Assembly: GCA_036346375.1 (NCBI GenBank)
Contig: JAYEVE010000445.1
Span: forward strand, 1-64,000
Direction of reading: 5' to 3'
Source of the DNA: Guadua angustifolia
Taxonomy: Eukaryota; Streptophyta; Magnoliopsida; Poales; Poaceae
Length of the DNA stretch: 64,000 bases
The notes beneath the pieces were generated by a model. It was not told the origin of the DNA, did no database searches, and saw only the letters and a list, made by a program, of their open reading frames with translations. The stretch's first letter is position 1. Each line of letters opens with the position of its first letter. The position numbers and the translations under genes were made by a program. This document shows positions 1 through 9,800 of this stretch, piece after piece.

Positions 1-321
1 CGAGGGTATCGCAGTAGTCATGGAGATGCCCGAGATGTCGGGCGCGCGGGGTATAGGAGGCCCGGGGTCGCTTCCGGCCGCGTGCGACTCTTGGCTGCTC
101 GTGATTTAGTCCGGCCGGCGGGTCTGAGTGAGACCCCCGTGAAGGATGCCCGAGGCTTCAGATAAAGAGTACGGCCGATGCTCTACCATCAGCCCCGGAG
201 GTGCTGTAGTAGCCCCGCCTCCGCCTGCTCAAGTTTGGGATGCCACGGAAAGATTACCGCCGCCGCGCGGTTTTGCTAGGAAGGAAGCACGGGCAACGAG
301 CGTTTTTCCGCCAGCAAGCTA

Positions 322-951
322 TCAGACCGGATGCGACAAGACGCTGCCGCGTAGCACTCGCGGGCGCGAAGCCGGCTTGCCCCCTCGTTGGTCAACCTCG
401 CCTTGTTTAGTTCGCCGCTGCATTCTCGAAGCCTCACGCCGGGCGAAGCTCGCTATGGGCCTATTCGCCGATGGGCCGCCGCCGGCAGCTGGAGGCGTGG
501 CGGCCTCTTGACTCGGGGAAGTATTGGCCGGCTGATTGCTCACGCCGGCCACGTCGCATTCGCGGGACTATAGTCCTCCCGAGGTTTGCTCCGCGTCGGA
601 GCCGGAGTCGCCGCCGAGGGATCGCCCAATATTTTCGTGGATCGAGGCAGCGTAGCGTCAGCCATTGCCACGAAATGTAAGCCGATGGGAGGCGAGGGCG
701 TCGCCAGACTGGGCAAGCGTGCACTTCCGGTGGGGCGCCAAGCGTGGTGTCGTGTCGGCCGTCGCAGCCGGGCTTGAGCCGAGGTCGTCGATGGCGCAAG
801 TGAGGAGGTCCAGGTGCCCAGTGGGGGCTTGGACTTGGGGTGCGGCGGGAGCAAGATCGAGCTCCCCCGCCGTGGTGACGACAAAGTCGAAGGAACCGAA
901 ACGGATTCGGCTCCCGGGCGCGAGCGCGCCGTCGTCGATGAAGGAAGCCAT
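322..951 (-). pseudogene. gag N-terminal fragment of Tat-like element H (frameshifted)
   Basis: Reading leftward from an ATG at 951-949, just inside the LTR and PBS, the frame gives MASFIDDGALAPGS and an alanine- and proline-rich stretch until a stop near 660. Other minus frames carry on with basic, low-complexity sequence to about 322. Position, GC-rich codon use and the poorly conserved basic character fit the N-terminal part of a Tat gag upstream of the Retrotrans_gag core, which lies outside the window. The start is chosen because it is the first ATG after the PBS. The identification rests mainly on position in the element. Confidence 0.4.
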
Positions 952-996
952 CAGGGAAGCAAATGGGAATCCGGAGATGTCGATGACGCGCGAGGC

Positions 997-1015
997 CCCT
1001 ACCTGGCGCGCCAAC
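997..1015 (-). other. Primer-binding site of element H
   Basis: Immediately inside the LTR end the minus strand reads GTTGGCGCGCCAGGTAGG. This matches in form the tract flanking the 5' LTR of element A (34385-34402) and marks where a tRNA would prime minus-strand cDNA synthesis. The priming tRNA was not identified. Confidence 0.6.
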
Positions 1016-2116
1016 TGTCGGTGTTTCGAGGACCGGCAAGTAAATTTGTAAGTCTTGAGGGGCCGCGCGTTCCCGTTCCCTGAATGGTTAGACCCAAAGA
1101 GAGAAAGGAGGGTCCAAGATGTATACTGGTTCGGGCTGAACGTCCCTACTCCAGTTCGTGAGGTGGTCATGTTTTATTGCTGTTACCGGGGGATTCACTA
1201 GTTACAAGCTCGGGCTGAGCTCGGGCTCTAAGCGCCTCATGTGCAGGGGTCGGCTAAGGTAGCAGCGGGTGTGTGGGACTCAGAGCGACAGGCACGTCCG
1301 AGCTCTTGATGGTGAGTACTCTGTTTTTGTGTGCGCTATGTTCGATCGTATGTGCTTCGTTTTTTGTCCCCCTCCTCCGGAGGGCCAAGCCTCCCCTTAT
1401 ATAGCCCGAGGAGGCTGGTTACATGGGAGCATGCAAAGGGAAAAAACGGATGGGGGTCCCTATGCCTGGGAGTCCGGTCCTTCGCCTCGGCGTCTGGTCT
1501 CACTGCTTCGGTGTCTGGTCGCTGGACTTGACTTCTGACGGGTGGTTGTATGCCTTGTATCGAGTCGATGAAGCCGCTGAGCGACGGCGCGGTCCATTCC
1601 TCCGGGAAACGGCGCACCTGCTCTCTGCGGTAGTCGTGTCTTGACGTCGGCGTCGCGCCATCGAATCGCTACGGGAAAGGCGGCGCCTTCATCTCTGTTT
1701 AGTCATCCGAGGTATTGCATCGATGGGGTAGGTGGCGGATCGGTAGCCGGCTTCTGATGATTTGATGTCTGCTTTTTGGTGAAGATGATCTGAGTTTGTT
1801 CGGGATTTTCGGTCAGTCCGACCTGTCGGTCGGGGTATCCTCGAGCCGCCACCGCCGTGGCTTGTAGGGGGCCCGACCTGTTTGGCCGGACCGCTTCATG
1901 AAGTTGGCTTGGTCGGGCAAGCGCCCTCATGGATTGGTCGGTTGACCTTTCACCGCTTCAAATCTTTGCTCGGTGGGTGCGACTACAAGCGTTGGTCGGG
2001 CTATCCTTGAGTCGGCTTGGTTTGAGGCCATGGGCCTCCGGGTTTAAATACTGATGTGGCCCATGTGCTTTTAGGTGGGTCTTTGGGATACCTATGCCCT
2101 GGGTATCCGTCACCCA
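1016..2116 (-). repeat. 5' LTR of element H
   Basis: The LTR starts on the plus strand with TGTCGGTG at 1016 next to the PBS, so its inner edge is well defined. It contains a minus-strand TATA box at 1397-1403, about 380 bases from the inner edge, leaving a U3 of roughly 700 bases. The outer edge near 2116 is provisional because the partner LTR is outside the window. Confidence 0.55.
1397..1403 (-). promoter_or_regulatory. TATA box of element H LTR
   Basis: The minus strand reads GGGCTATATAAGGGGAGG across this point. The same GGCTATATAAGGGAGC-type context occurs at the equivalent place in both LTRs of element A (6613-6619 and 34696-34702), supporting it as the Pol II core promoter of the LTR. 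Confidence 0.65.
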
Positions 2117-3391
2117 ATGTATAGAAGAAACAGCAAGAGATATATTCGAATTCGCCCACACATATAGAGATAGAGTCCAACCAAATACTGTTACGAAATC
2201 TCTTACCTCGTAACATATTTAATAAAATTTAAAAGGTATAATAGAATAGTCCAGTAGTCCATCTGCTCGTGTATCATGTGGGCCTTAAACAAACGACACA
2301 AGGCACCGAAGCAATTAAAGTGATAGGTCCGTAGGTGCTGGCCATGTGAGCGCACCACATATAGCTTTCTTTCTTTTGACATGTGAGCACACCCATTGTT
2401 CCCGGCATATAAAGGTGAGGGAAAAAAAGCTTGCTGGTAGACTCTTACCTCGCTTCAAAATTATTTAAATTACACTCGTCTATTAGTTAAATATAGAAAT
2501 AAATTAATTTTAAATGAAACTAGATTTTGCTTTACCTCGATTCGTAGCTCAATTCTAAAAATACTTCTAAACTATAAATAAAGTGATATTAAATCAAGCT
2601 ATGAGAAAAAAAAACTGGATAAGGATTTGGCTCAATGTCCACACCAACCGGCACATCCTTCGTTCTCGCATGCTCAGTTTCGTTTCTTTGAAGTACATTT
2701 TATTTTTTGTTAGCACACCCCATACACTTTTTCATTAAAAATTGTGCTGAGTATCAAAATATGAGTAAATTGTCTATTTTTCTTTATAGTATGAAACTTA
2801 GTGGCAGTGAAGTTAGAAACTTTTGGTACCGGACCTTTTGAATCGAAGACAACTCACACTACAGTCCTTACGGATTTTTAGCAGTTTAATTGTTCCCAAA
2901 GTTTTGTGTTTGCTGGTACTAAAGTTGACGGAAAGAATTACCTATTAGGGCTTCTTGCAAACAAATTAGTGAACTTGTAGTGGGATGAACAATACAAAAT
3001 AACTCGCTAGGGGTTTTTTTCAAGCGCTTTTTGCATTTTTCCCCTACGATACAACGTAATGGATTAATTTTCTAAAATACGCAGCAAGCAAGCAACCAAA
3101 TGCATTCCGACAAAAATAAGAACAGAGGCTGGGCCGGTGGGGCCTGATGGTGCCCGCCTTTCAATAAAGCCGACAGGACACCATGGCTTTACTCCACTAG
3201 CACCCAAGTAGACAATGGTGTATCCTGTAGGTTCACTGGTGGTGACTCGATTGCCGACAACTTTACAGCGAAGTCTTGATGTGAATTATTGCGGATCTCA
3301 CACTCTATAGGAGGAGCTGGAATCGCCATTCGACTTTCAAGCTGTTACACAACACCACCACCACCACCACATTTGAGATAGCTAAAGAAAG
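2117..3391. other. Unassigned AT-rich sequence
   Basis: I see no gene, LTR edge or convincing inverted repeat here. Two CATGTGAGC(G/A)CACC words lie near 2344 and 2381. The stretch lies between element H and the NLR fragment and belongs to the older sequence that later elements were inserted next to. Confidence 0.4.
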
Positions 3392-3485
3392 ATGGCTGGA
3401 GCGACGTGGGCGCCAAGTCAAGTCGATGAATCCCTTCATCGGCAAGCTCACAGAGCTTGCTTTCGGTGATGAGTATAAGCTAGTC
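3392..3485 (+). pseudogene. Fragment of a CC-NLR disease-resistance gene N-terminus
   Basis: An ATG at 3392 opens MAGATWAPSQ and a second ATG at 3426, in another frame, reads MNPFIGKLTELAFGDEYKL before the similarity ends. Grass CC-NLR proteins of the Rx-N type begin with a short MAG(A/T)-rich leader followed by a segment of the form MxPLxGKLTxLxGDEYxxL, so the two pieces together look like that start with one frameshift. Nothing of the rest of the coiled coil, the P-loop or the LRRs is present, so it is a truncated relic of at most 31 codons. The sequence upstream includes a (CCA)n run at 3353-3370, compatible with a 5' UTR. The match is short and from memory. Confidence 0.45.
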
Positions 3486-4625
3486 AATAATTTTTTAATA
3501 ATACATTTTTTATTCAAATTACAAAAATATGCATCGAAAAAAACATTTCAAAAATATATCTCTGTTGCTATATGGTTGGGCAACAAGGTGGCAAACCGCA
3601 GAATAATCTAAGTGGTACGACGTGACCCTCTATCACCAAATAAAATTGATATGGTGACTGATCTCTGTCCGCCTAACTTGGTAGACGACAGAGACCCCAA
3701 TTCCCATTTCTTCTTTTCTTTATTCAGGTCTGTCTTTTGGACCTCTTTTGCTGAGGTTCAAAGCGAGGCGATGGACAAAAGAGGGAAAGAAAATATAGCG
3801 GGGACAAATTTCATGTGAGCAAATTTCTTGTCGCACCCGCTCCGCCTACAAATGTCGTTGTTCTTGACCGCTAGAAAGATTCCAAATCGTGCTACTTGAT
3901 GCACCCGTGATCACGGCGCACACACCACACACAATGATCCATTCAATGAGTGACTCTAATTGGGAATGGGAAATAAGAGGGGTTGTCGGGATCGGGTATA
4001 TGGATTGAGAGACATTGAGAATAGTGCATCCGAGTGGTACAAGATTCATGCGACACTAACATAAATTTTGGAAAAAAAATGTATACTCTTCCATTGGAAA
4101 AACCAAATAATTACGAAAAAAAGTAAAAAAAAATGTAAGTCTAATTAGATCTATCTCGAATTTTTGAGAACCCTTTGAGAAGGCGTTCATGGGGTTCTCA
4201 AATCAAACAAAAATGTGAAAACTTTCATTTCATAAAGGTTTTATATTATGTAATCATTTAGATGGTAATGTAAATGAACGATAACTATGCAAATCTAAAT
4301 TGTAAAAATTATTAAATTTTTTTGGGGAGAAAATTAAATTTATAAGGAACATTTTTGCACCAATTTCATTCAAAAATTCATTGTAACTTATGAGCATTAA
4401 TTATTAAAAGTCTGTGTTAATTCGATAGTTGCTATAATTTTAGAGTTCAAGCCAGGGTTCAATAAATTAAGAAAAATTCATATTTATATGTGATAATTCA
4501 TGTTGAATTTTACAACTACAGTAGTATACATTCTATGTACAACGCTAAATATACAGAATGAATTCATAGAACTGGGATACAACATCATGCCTCTGGCGAA
4601 GGACTAAGTCACAAAACCATACATT
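3486..4625. other. Unassigned AT-rich sequence
   Basis: Low-complexity AT-rich DNA with scattered short ORFs and no recognisable protein similarity. I found no clean terminal inverted repeats or LTR edge. Confidence 0.35.
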
Positions 4626-5144
4626 CTATGGACATGGTTGTCGGAATAGGGCATGGTCAAATGGATGGTAGTTATCTGTTGGTTCATGACGGGGTACTAC
4701 ATTTGGATGCTTGATAGGGCTTAACGTAATCTCATCATCAGGATTCAGAGGACTCCAAGGACACAAGGTTCGTAGCCTAGGTGGCATGAAATCATCATCA
4801 TCATTTGTACAGTTAGGAGGTACCCCTCCTTCAGTGTTGGTTGGACATCCTCTTGCATTGTTGTTGGAACGGCCTGTTGTAGTGCTTGAACGGTCAGTTG
4901 TGATAGTGCTTGAATGTCGAGGTCTAGGTAACGTGAAATCATCATCATCATTGCCATAGTTAGTAGCAAACCCTCCTTTCGTAGTGGTTGAACGTCCTCT
5001 TGAACTTTCGGCTACAATAGTGATGGGTGGACGTCTACCCCTCCAGTTAGATCCTCTTCTGCGTCTTCTGCGTGAACCAGACATCACACCCCTGCCAAAG
5101 AGCACAAACATCGCTACGAATTCTGAGATATCTTTGTTCACCAA
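4626..5144 (-). CDS. Hypothetical protein with internal repeat, possibly a decayed exon
   Basis: This open frame of 172 residues starts MVNKDISEFVAM. It has a strongly basic patch (SRRRRRRGSNWRGRRPP, residues 23-39), then two 49-residue repeats that each contain a GG...N(D)4F block, then a tail rich in proline and histidine. I do not recognise a family. The repeat is also visible in the DNA as a 147-bp direct duplication. It lies downstream, on the same strand, of another short ORF (5371-5562) and a TATA box at 5651-5657, so all may belong to one degraded transcription unit. It could also be non-coding; the reading frame is kept open across the in-frame duplication. Confidence 0.3.
   Translation of the reverse strand: MVNKDISEFVAMFVLFGRGVMSGSRRRRRRGSNWRGRRPPITIVAESSRGRSTTTKGGFATNYGNDDDDFTLPRPRHSSTITTDRSSTTTGRSNNNARGCPTNTEGGVPPNCTNDDDDFMPPRLRTLCPWSPLNPDDEITLSPIKHPNVVPRHEPTDNYHPFDHALFRQPCP
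4784..5003 (-). repeat. Diverged 147-bp direct duplication with ATC microsatellite
   Basis: The segments starting near 4787 and 4934 share TGAAATCATCATCATCATT followed by a similar stretch ending CCTCTTG. The offset is 147 bases (49 codons), so the reading frame of the overlapping minus-strand ORF is preserved and gives two acidic (D)4F repeats. Confidence 0.6.
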
Positions 5145-5370
5145 TTCTTCATCCTCTGGAAATGGCTAACACACAAGACGAGCATACGAAGTAGTGAACT
5201 TATGGATGATGGTAAAAAGATTAGTACGGGGAACAAATATGAAATAAATAACCTTAATATATACGCATCTTGATCGAGGCAAAGATCGGTACCCTACAAG
5301 ATATTGTAGAGAAACCTGTAGTAGAAGGGTGGTCAGCTAGTTCGCACACCCTTAAATACCTTTGACACCA

Positions 5371-5562
5371 TCATTGCAAATGCGTCTTGAGGCCATCGGA
5401 GGTCACAAGGTTCAGGCCAGAGGTTGTCACCTTATGTCTTGATAATGTCGGACGCCTCTCTTGCAATTTGGACACCACTGTACTTAGGTTCTCTTCCTTG
5501 AACGGACCATCCTTCCCATTACGTGTAACCTTCAATGTGTAATGAAGGGTTACGGTGCTCAT
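5371..5562 (-). CDS. Small hypothetical ORF
   Basis: The 63-residue frame begins MSTVTLHYTLKVTRNGKD and ends KTHLQ at a TGA. Its composition looks protein-like (mixed charged and hydrophobic residues, no low complexity), but I do not recognise it. A TATA box lies about 90 bases upstream and a 10-codon upstream ORF lies between. The next minus-strand ORF (4626-5144) begins about 230 bases downstream; a possible splice donor sits near 5357, after the stop. It may be a gene remnant or part of an unrecognised DNA element. Confidence 0.35.
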   Translation of the reverse strand: MSTVTLHYTLKVTRNGKDGPFKEENLSTVVSKLQERRPTLSRHKVTTSGLNLVTSDGLKTHLQ

Positions 5563-5571
5563 ATCTAGTGT

Positions 5572-5604
5572 TCACGATAATGCTCTGCTAAAGAATCTAG
5601 CCAT
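5572..5604 (-). other. Short upstream ORF
   Basis: The first ATG after the TATA box encodes a 10-residue peptide beginning MARFFSRALS and stops ten bases before the ATG of the 63-residue ORF. The ATG has a purine-poor but acceptable CACC leader. Confidence 0.3.
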
Positions 5605-5650
5605 GGTGAAGTGTGAGTGAGAGCTATGTATGTGTGCGTGTGGTTTGGCC

Positions 5651-5657
5651 TTTTATA
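5651..5657 (-). promoter_or_regulatory. Candidate TATA box of the 5.5-kb minus-strand unit
   Basis: The minus strand reads GACTATAAAAGGCC, a near-ideal plant TATA box, about 50 bases upstream of the first ATG. The CA-rich stretch that follows is typical of a plant leader. Confidence 0.45.
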
Positions 5658-6319
5658 GTCTCCAATGGGTGGTGTATGGATTAAATATTGGAAGGTGACA
5701 TTCAAATGTGAAGAGAGACTGCAAAAAGTTGGAGTGTGTAGTCAAGTCGGACAGAAAAGGCAGTCATGCATGCAAGGTCTTGCGTCGCGGGAAGAGTGTG
5801 TAGTCAAATCGGCCTAACAAAGGTGACGGTAGAGTGTTGTCAAATCGCTTGAAAAAAGTTTAAAGCATTGGGCAGAGTGTTACAACTTGTCACTACAAAA
5901 GGTGATGGATACTTTCTTCTTTGATAACTCATCCAGACAAAAGCTGCTACTTGTGACTTATGTAATCGGCCTGATAAAGCTACAAGCCCGTGAGTTGTCT
6001 AATTGCCTTGAAAAAGCTGCTGCGTGGGGGTAAAATGTGCAATTTCATCTTCATTGAGGCTATTTTCAAAAATAAAAAATGCAAATTGCTAAAACTACAT
6101 GGTTATATGGTGATTCTTGCATTGCGGATATTTTGGTTAAAGGCTTTTAAAATCAATTATTCATACAACATGGCTCTGGCAACCTTATCATTTAGGGTAT
6201 TAGGTCAACATAATTTATATACTAAGCAATTTGTAAACAAGATATTTTTCTACAATATGATTGTCCATATACTAAAGTGTAGTCCTAGACTGATCCTCCA
6301 AAATTTGTGTATAGGCAGG
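5658..6319. other. Unassigned sequence up to element A
   Basis: I found no supported gene. The last five bases, GCAGG (6315-6319), are the left copy of the TSD of element A. The sequence resumes at 35255 on the far side of that element. Confidence 0.5.
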
Positions 6320-6850
6320 TGTCGACGTATTTCACTGGCAAGTATCTCTTTGGACGGAGTTCGAGGTTCGATAGAGGGGGTCTTCGCGATTGAACCGCCT
6401 ACAGGCTCTCCTGAGGGATCCACACGAAGGGAAATTCAAGAACACGCCAATTTTACCTAGGTTCGGGCCCCCGATGCGGGTAACAGCCTTACGTCCTACT
6501 TCTGTTCCAATTGATATCTTTTTAGTGGGCTACATCGGGTGCTTTTTCTTCTTATTCTTGCTATCTCTTTCTTTTCTCATCCATCCCCCCTGCCCCATGC
6601 ACCAGAGCTCCCTTATATAGGCCAAGCTGGCTCGGGCAAGTGACAAGATGACATCATACTAATTACACTACATTTATTACACCGATCACCGTGGCCTCAT
6701 CTTCTGGCCTCATTCCTTGTGCCACCTCCTGACTTCGCCCGGTCCGCCCGGGAGGCGACTTGTCCGCGACGTGTTAGGTGGTGGACGTCAAAGGGACAGG
6801 CTATCGTGTCACGCGCATTCAATGGTTCTGACATGGTGTGTCAGAGGAAA
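6320..6850 (-). repeat. 3' LTR of element A, piece 1
   Basis: The sequence matches 34403-34920 in the 5' LTR almost throughout, including TGTCGRCGTATTTC at the edge and the TATA region. It is interrupted after GGAAA (6846-6850), the TSD of the solo LTR inserted here, and resumes at 12058. Confidence 0.9.
6613..6619 (-). promoter_or_regulatory. TATA box in 3' LTR of element A
   Basis: The minus strand reads GGCCTATATAAGGGAGC, as in the 5' LTR at 34696-34702. In this copy it is separated from most of U3 by the 5.2-kb insertion. Confidence 0.65.
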
Positions 6851-9800
6851 TGTGACGACCCCCGTTTTAGCACGAATACCAAAACGGAAATCTAATGTGC
6901 TTGCAGTACTAGTCCCTGGATCAGTAGCTAGCACGCACATTTCAACGATTGGGATCACAACCATACAACATATTAATTAAGCGGAAACGAATAATTACAA
7001 ATAAATAATACAACTCAGAGAGATATAGCAGCAAGGAAGCAATATCTCGTAGTGTGCCCAACCGAACCCGCAGGCAACTGACGAGGCATAAATCTCAAAT
7101 AGAACGCGAAGAAGAACCCGCAACTGCGATGAACAACCAAGCTTCGATAACTCATCTACCTACAATATAATTAAGCAAGGGTGAGTACTTTACGTACTCA
7201 AGAAGACTTGAGCAAATCCTACAATATATGCAAAGCCATTTCAAAGGAGGCTACTACAGTTAATTTGCATAATGCGAAATTTAATTGTAAAAGCAGGTTA
7301 TTTGCAAACGGAATTTGTAAGAGCATTTAATTGATAACAAATAAGTAAAGCATAATAACACTCACAGTCCTCCATGACGTGAGCGACGAACATTCCGTAT
7401 CCTGAAATCCATAACTGTCGGCCCTTTGACATAAAGCACAGTTGCAAAACAAATGGAATCAACCCTTTTGAAAATAATAAAACAGCTAACTCGCATCAGT
7501 TCGCCAAGACACCCATGACCGCGGGTACGGCTAATCAATTAGATTTAACTCTGCAGAGGTGTACAACTGGACCCACAAGACATGACCTTTTCTTTTTGCC
7601 ACACGCTTCACATCCAAGCGTAAGCGCGGTGGCCAGAATGTTCATGACGAAAACCTTTACATTACCTAATTTAACTTTGCACCAGCGACGGGACGTTGGA
7701 CCCATACTATTATAGAAGAACTCAGAGCATAGAAATGTTGGAACTTCCCAAGTATGGCGTACACCGTTGTATTAGCAAGTGTGGCTCCCAACACCTCGGT
7801 GTGGGCACCCCGTCGAACAAACCTTAAAAAGGAATGCCCGCACTACTTCGGCCTTCCAAAATGCAAAGTTAAACTAGATAACTTAATCGGTTTAAGGCTA
7901 CCCCATCCCAGCACTTGTGGTTTGTACGGATTTTCTTGGATCATACAACACGACGTTCGGTCCTTAATCCGACACGGGCGATACTTCACCCTACACTACG
8001 TGCAGTCCCTTAAGCACACCCGGCTATTGCCAATAATCGCCCGCATCAAAACCATAGTTTTATTTTGGGTTTTTAATCAAAATTACCAGCAAGTAGCAGT
8101 GCCATACCCAAAGTTTTCAGGAAACAAGTTTTGATCTGATCATCTGCTTTATTGATTCTAAAGCATGGCTAAGCATGAATAATATGAACGCATATACCCA
8201 TGATGACATTAAGTAATGCCTAACCTCAATCTATGGTTATCAAGGTTCACATGTCCATAATTATCAAAGAAGGTTATGAGACAACAGGTATAACTACCAG
8301 ATCCACAAAATAGCAATTTACATAAAGTAATCGCATGCACAAAATAGTTTAGTAAAACAAAGTATATTACATCTTGGGAACAATATGGTCAAAGGATGCT
8401 TGCCTTGCTTAATTGGCGAATCACTGACGAAGGCGAGGATTGCGGTTGGCGGCGGCAGCATTTTGAGCTAGAGACGTCGGGATCTACTCGTGGAACAACG
8501 GAAAATCTGACAAAGCAATAAACTAACTTCAATAAGGCGAAAGAAAATTGATAGAAAGACAAATAAACTCTTTACAAGAAACAGGGATTGCTCTTTATGA
8601 ATTTATTAGTCTTATTTTACGAATTCAAGATGCAAAGATTGATTAGATTAATAGAATTAATCATTAGTTGCAAAGTTTCATAGATTTACTATTCATAATA
8701 CATTTCTGGTAACCTCATTACTCATAGGTTTTGCTTTATTAGGATTCAAATTCGAAGCAAGATGAAATAAGAATATTTTCTTAGATTACTGCAGATCATA
8801 TCTTAAAGATCACTTCTAGACTATTCTTTACTAAATTCAGATTTAGATGAGCTGCTTTGTGAGTAAATGAAAAGACTTAAACGATCATATTATATTATGA
8901 GTGATTAGTTCTTTATCTTTAATTGATTTCGCTCAGGATTAGTTTTACGCAAGTTAAATCTTTTGATTTAGGCTATTGGCTTAATTTATGTGATATTTAA
9001 GAAGGTTCTGGTGATAAAAATAACTTAACTACAAGTTTCCTCATTGCAACTACAATTCGTTATTCATAATACGGCCTAAAGAAATGTGATTATTTAGGGT
9101 CATTAAGCTATTAAGATTAATATGTAAATTACGATGAAATGAGATTATCTTTTCCTATTTGGGTAGTATATACTTTGAAGAACACTACTAAACTAGTTCC
9201 ACAAGTTTTAGGATTTTGGGCGAGACTATAATCTTGTTGCTAAAACGGTTCATGCTATACTTAAAGACTTCACTATTCAAAATCAGCAAGAAAGGGAAAT
9301 GACATATTAACGATTAAGGGTTTTGAACTAATAAGAATAACATGCAATCCTTAACAGTATGATTCTTTTATAGAATATGATAGTATGAACTTAAATGCAG
9401 TGTTTACGAGCAGACTTTCTTGATTTTAGTATTTAAACGAGTTATTTTATCTATCGTTGAAATAGCATAAATGATCCCATTGCAAATCTTAAATCGGCCA
9501 AGCTTAAATCTAGATTTCCAACTACACGATACATGATTCTTGATTCATTTTTCAGGTATTAGCAGGAAGCAATCCTAGGAGTGTTTTAAAACTATTTTTA
9601 CATTATTTGGCCTTAATTGCAATGGATTATATATTTATTTGCTGTTGTTGTTTGCACTTTCTTGCATCAAAGAATGCAAGATAAGTTTTTACTTTAAATA
9701 TTTTTACATAAATGGTTCCTTACTGTTTTTAGGGACTTCATACAAATTACATTATCATTTTGTGAGCCATTATGCTATTATTCTTACTAATGGTCATAAC

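Larger units (their letters stand above)
1..2116 (-). mobile_element. Tat-lineage gypsy element H, left-truncated (5' LTR, PBS, start of gag)
   Basis: This is the 5' end of a Ty3/gypsy element on the minus strand, with the rest lying beyond the left window edge. On the plus strand, internal sequence (1-1015) is followed by a primer-binding-like GGCGCGCC tract and then by TGTCGGTGTTTCG, the inverted 3' end of an LTR. The same arrangement occurs at 34385-34403 in element A. The outer LTR edge is placed at about 2116, where the plus strand reads GTATCCGTCACCCA, because that gives a TG...CA terminus on the minus strand. No second LTR or TSD is visible to confirm this edge. Confidence 0.7.

Noticed and set aside
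2341..2395. Possible MITE marked by two CATGTGAGCRCACC words
   Set aside because: The words are direct, not inverted, and no flanking duplication was found.
5990..6620. Open frames of 156 and 76 codons
   Set aside because: They run across the edge of element A's LTR at 6320 without protein similarity.
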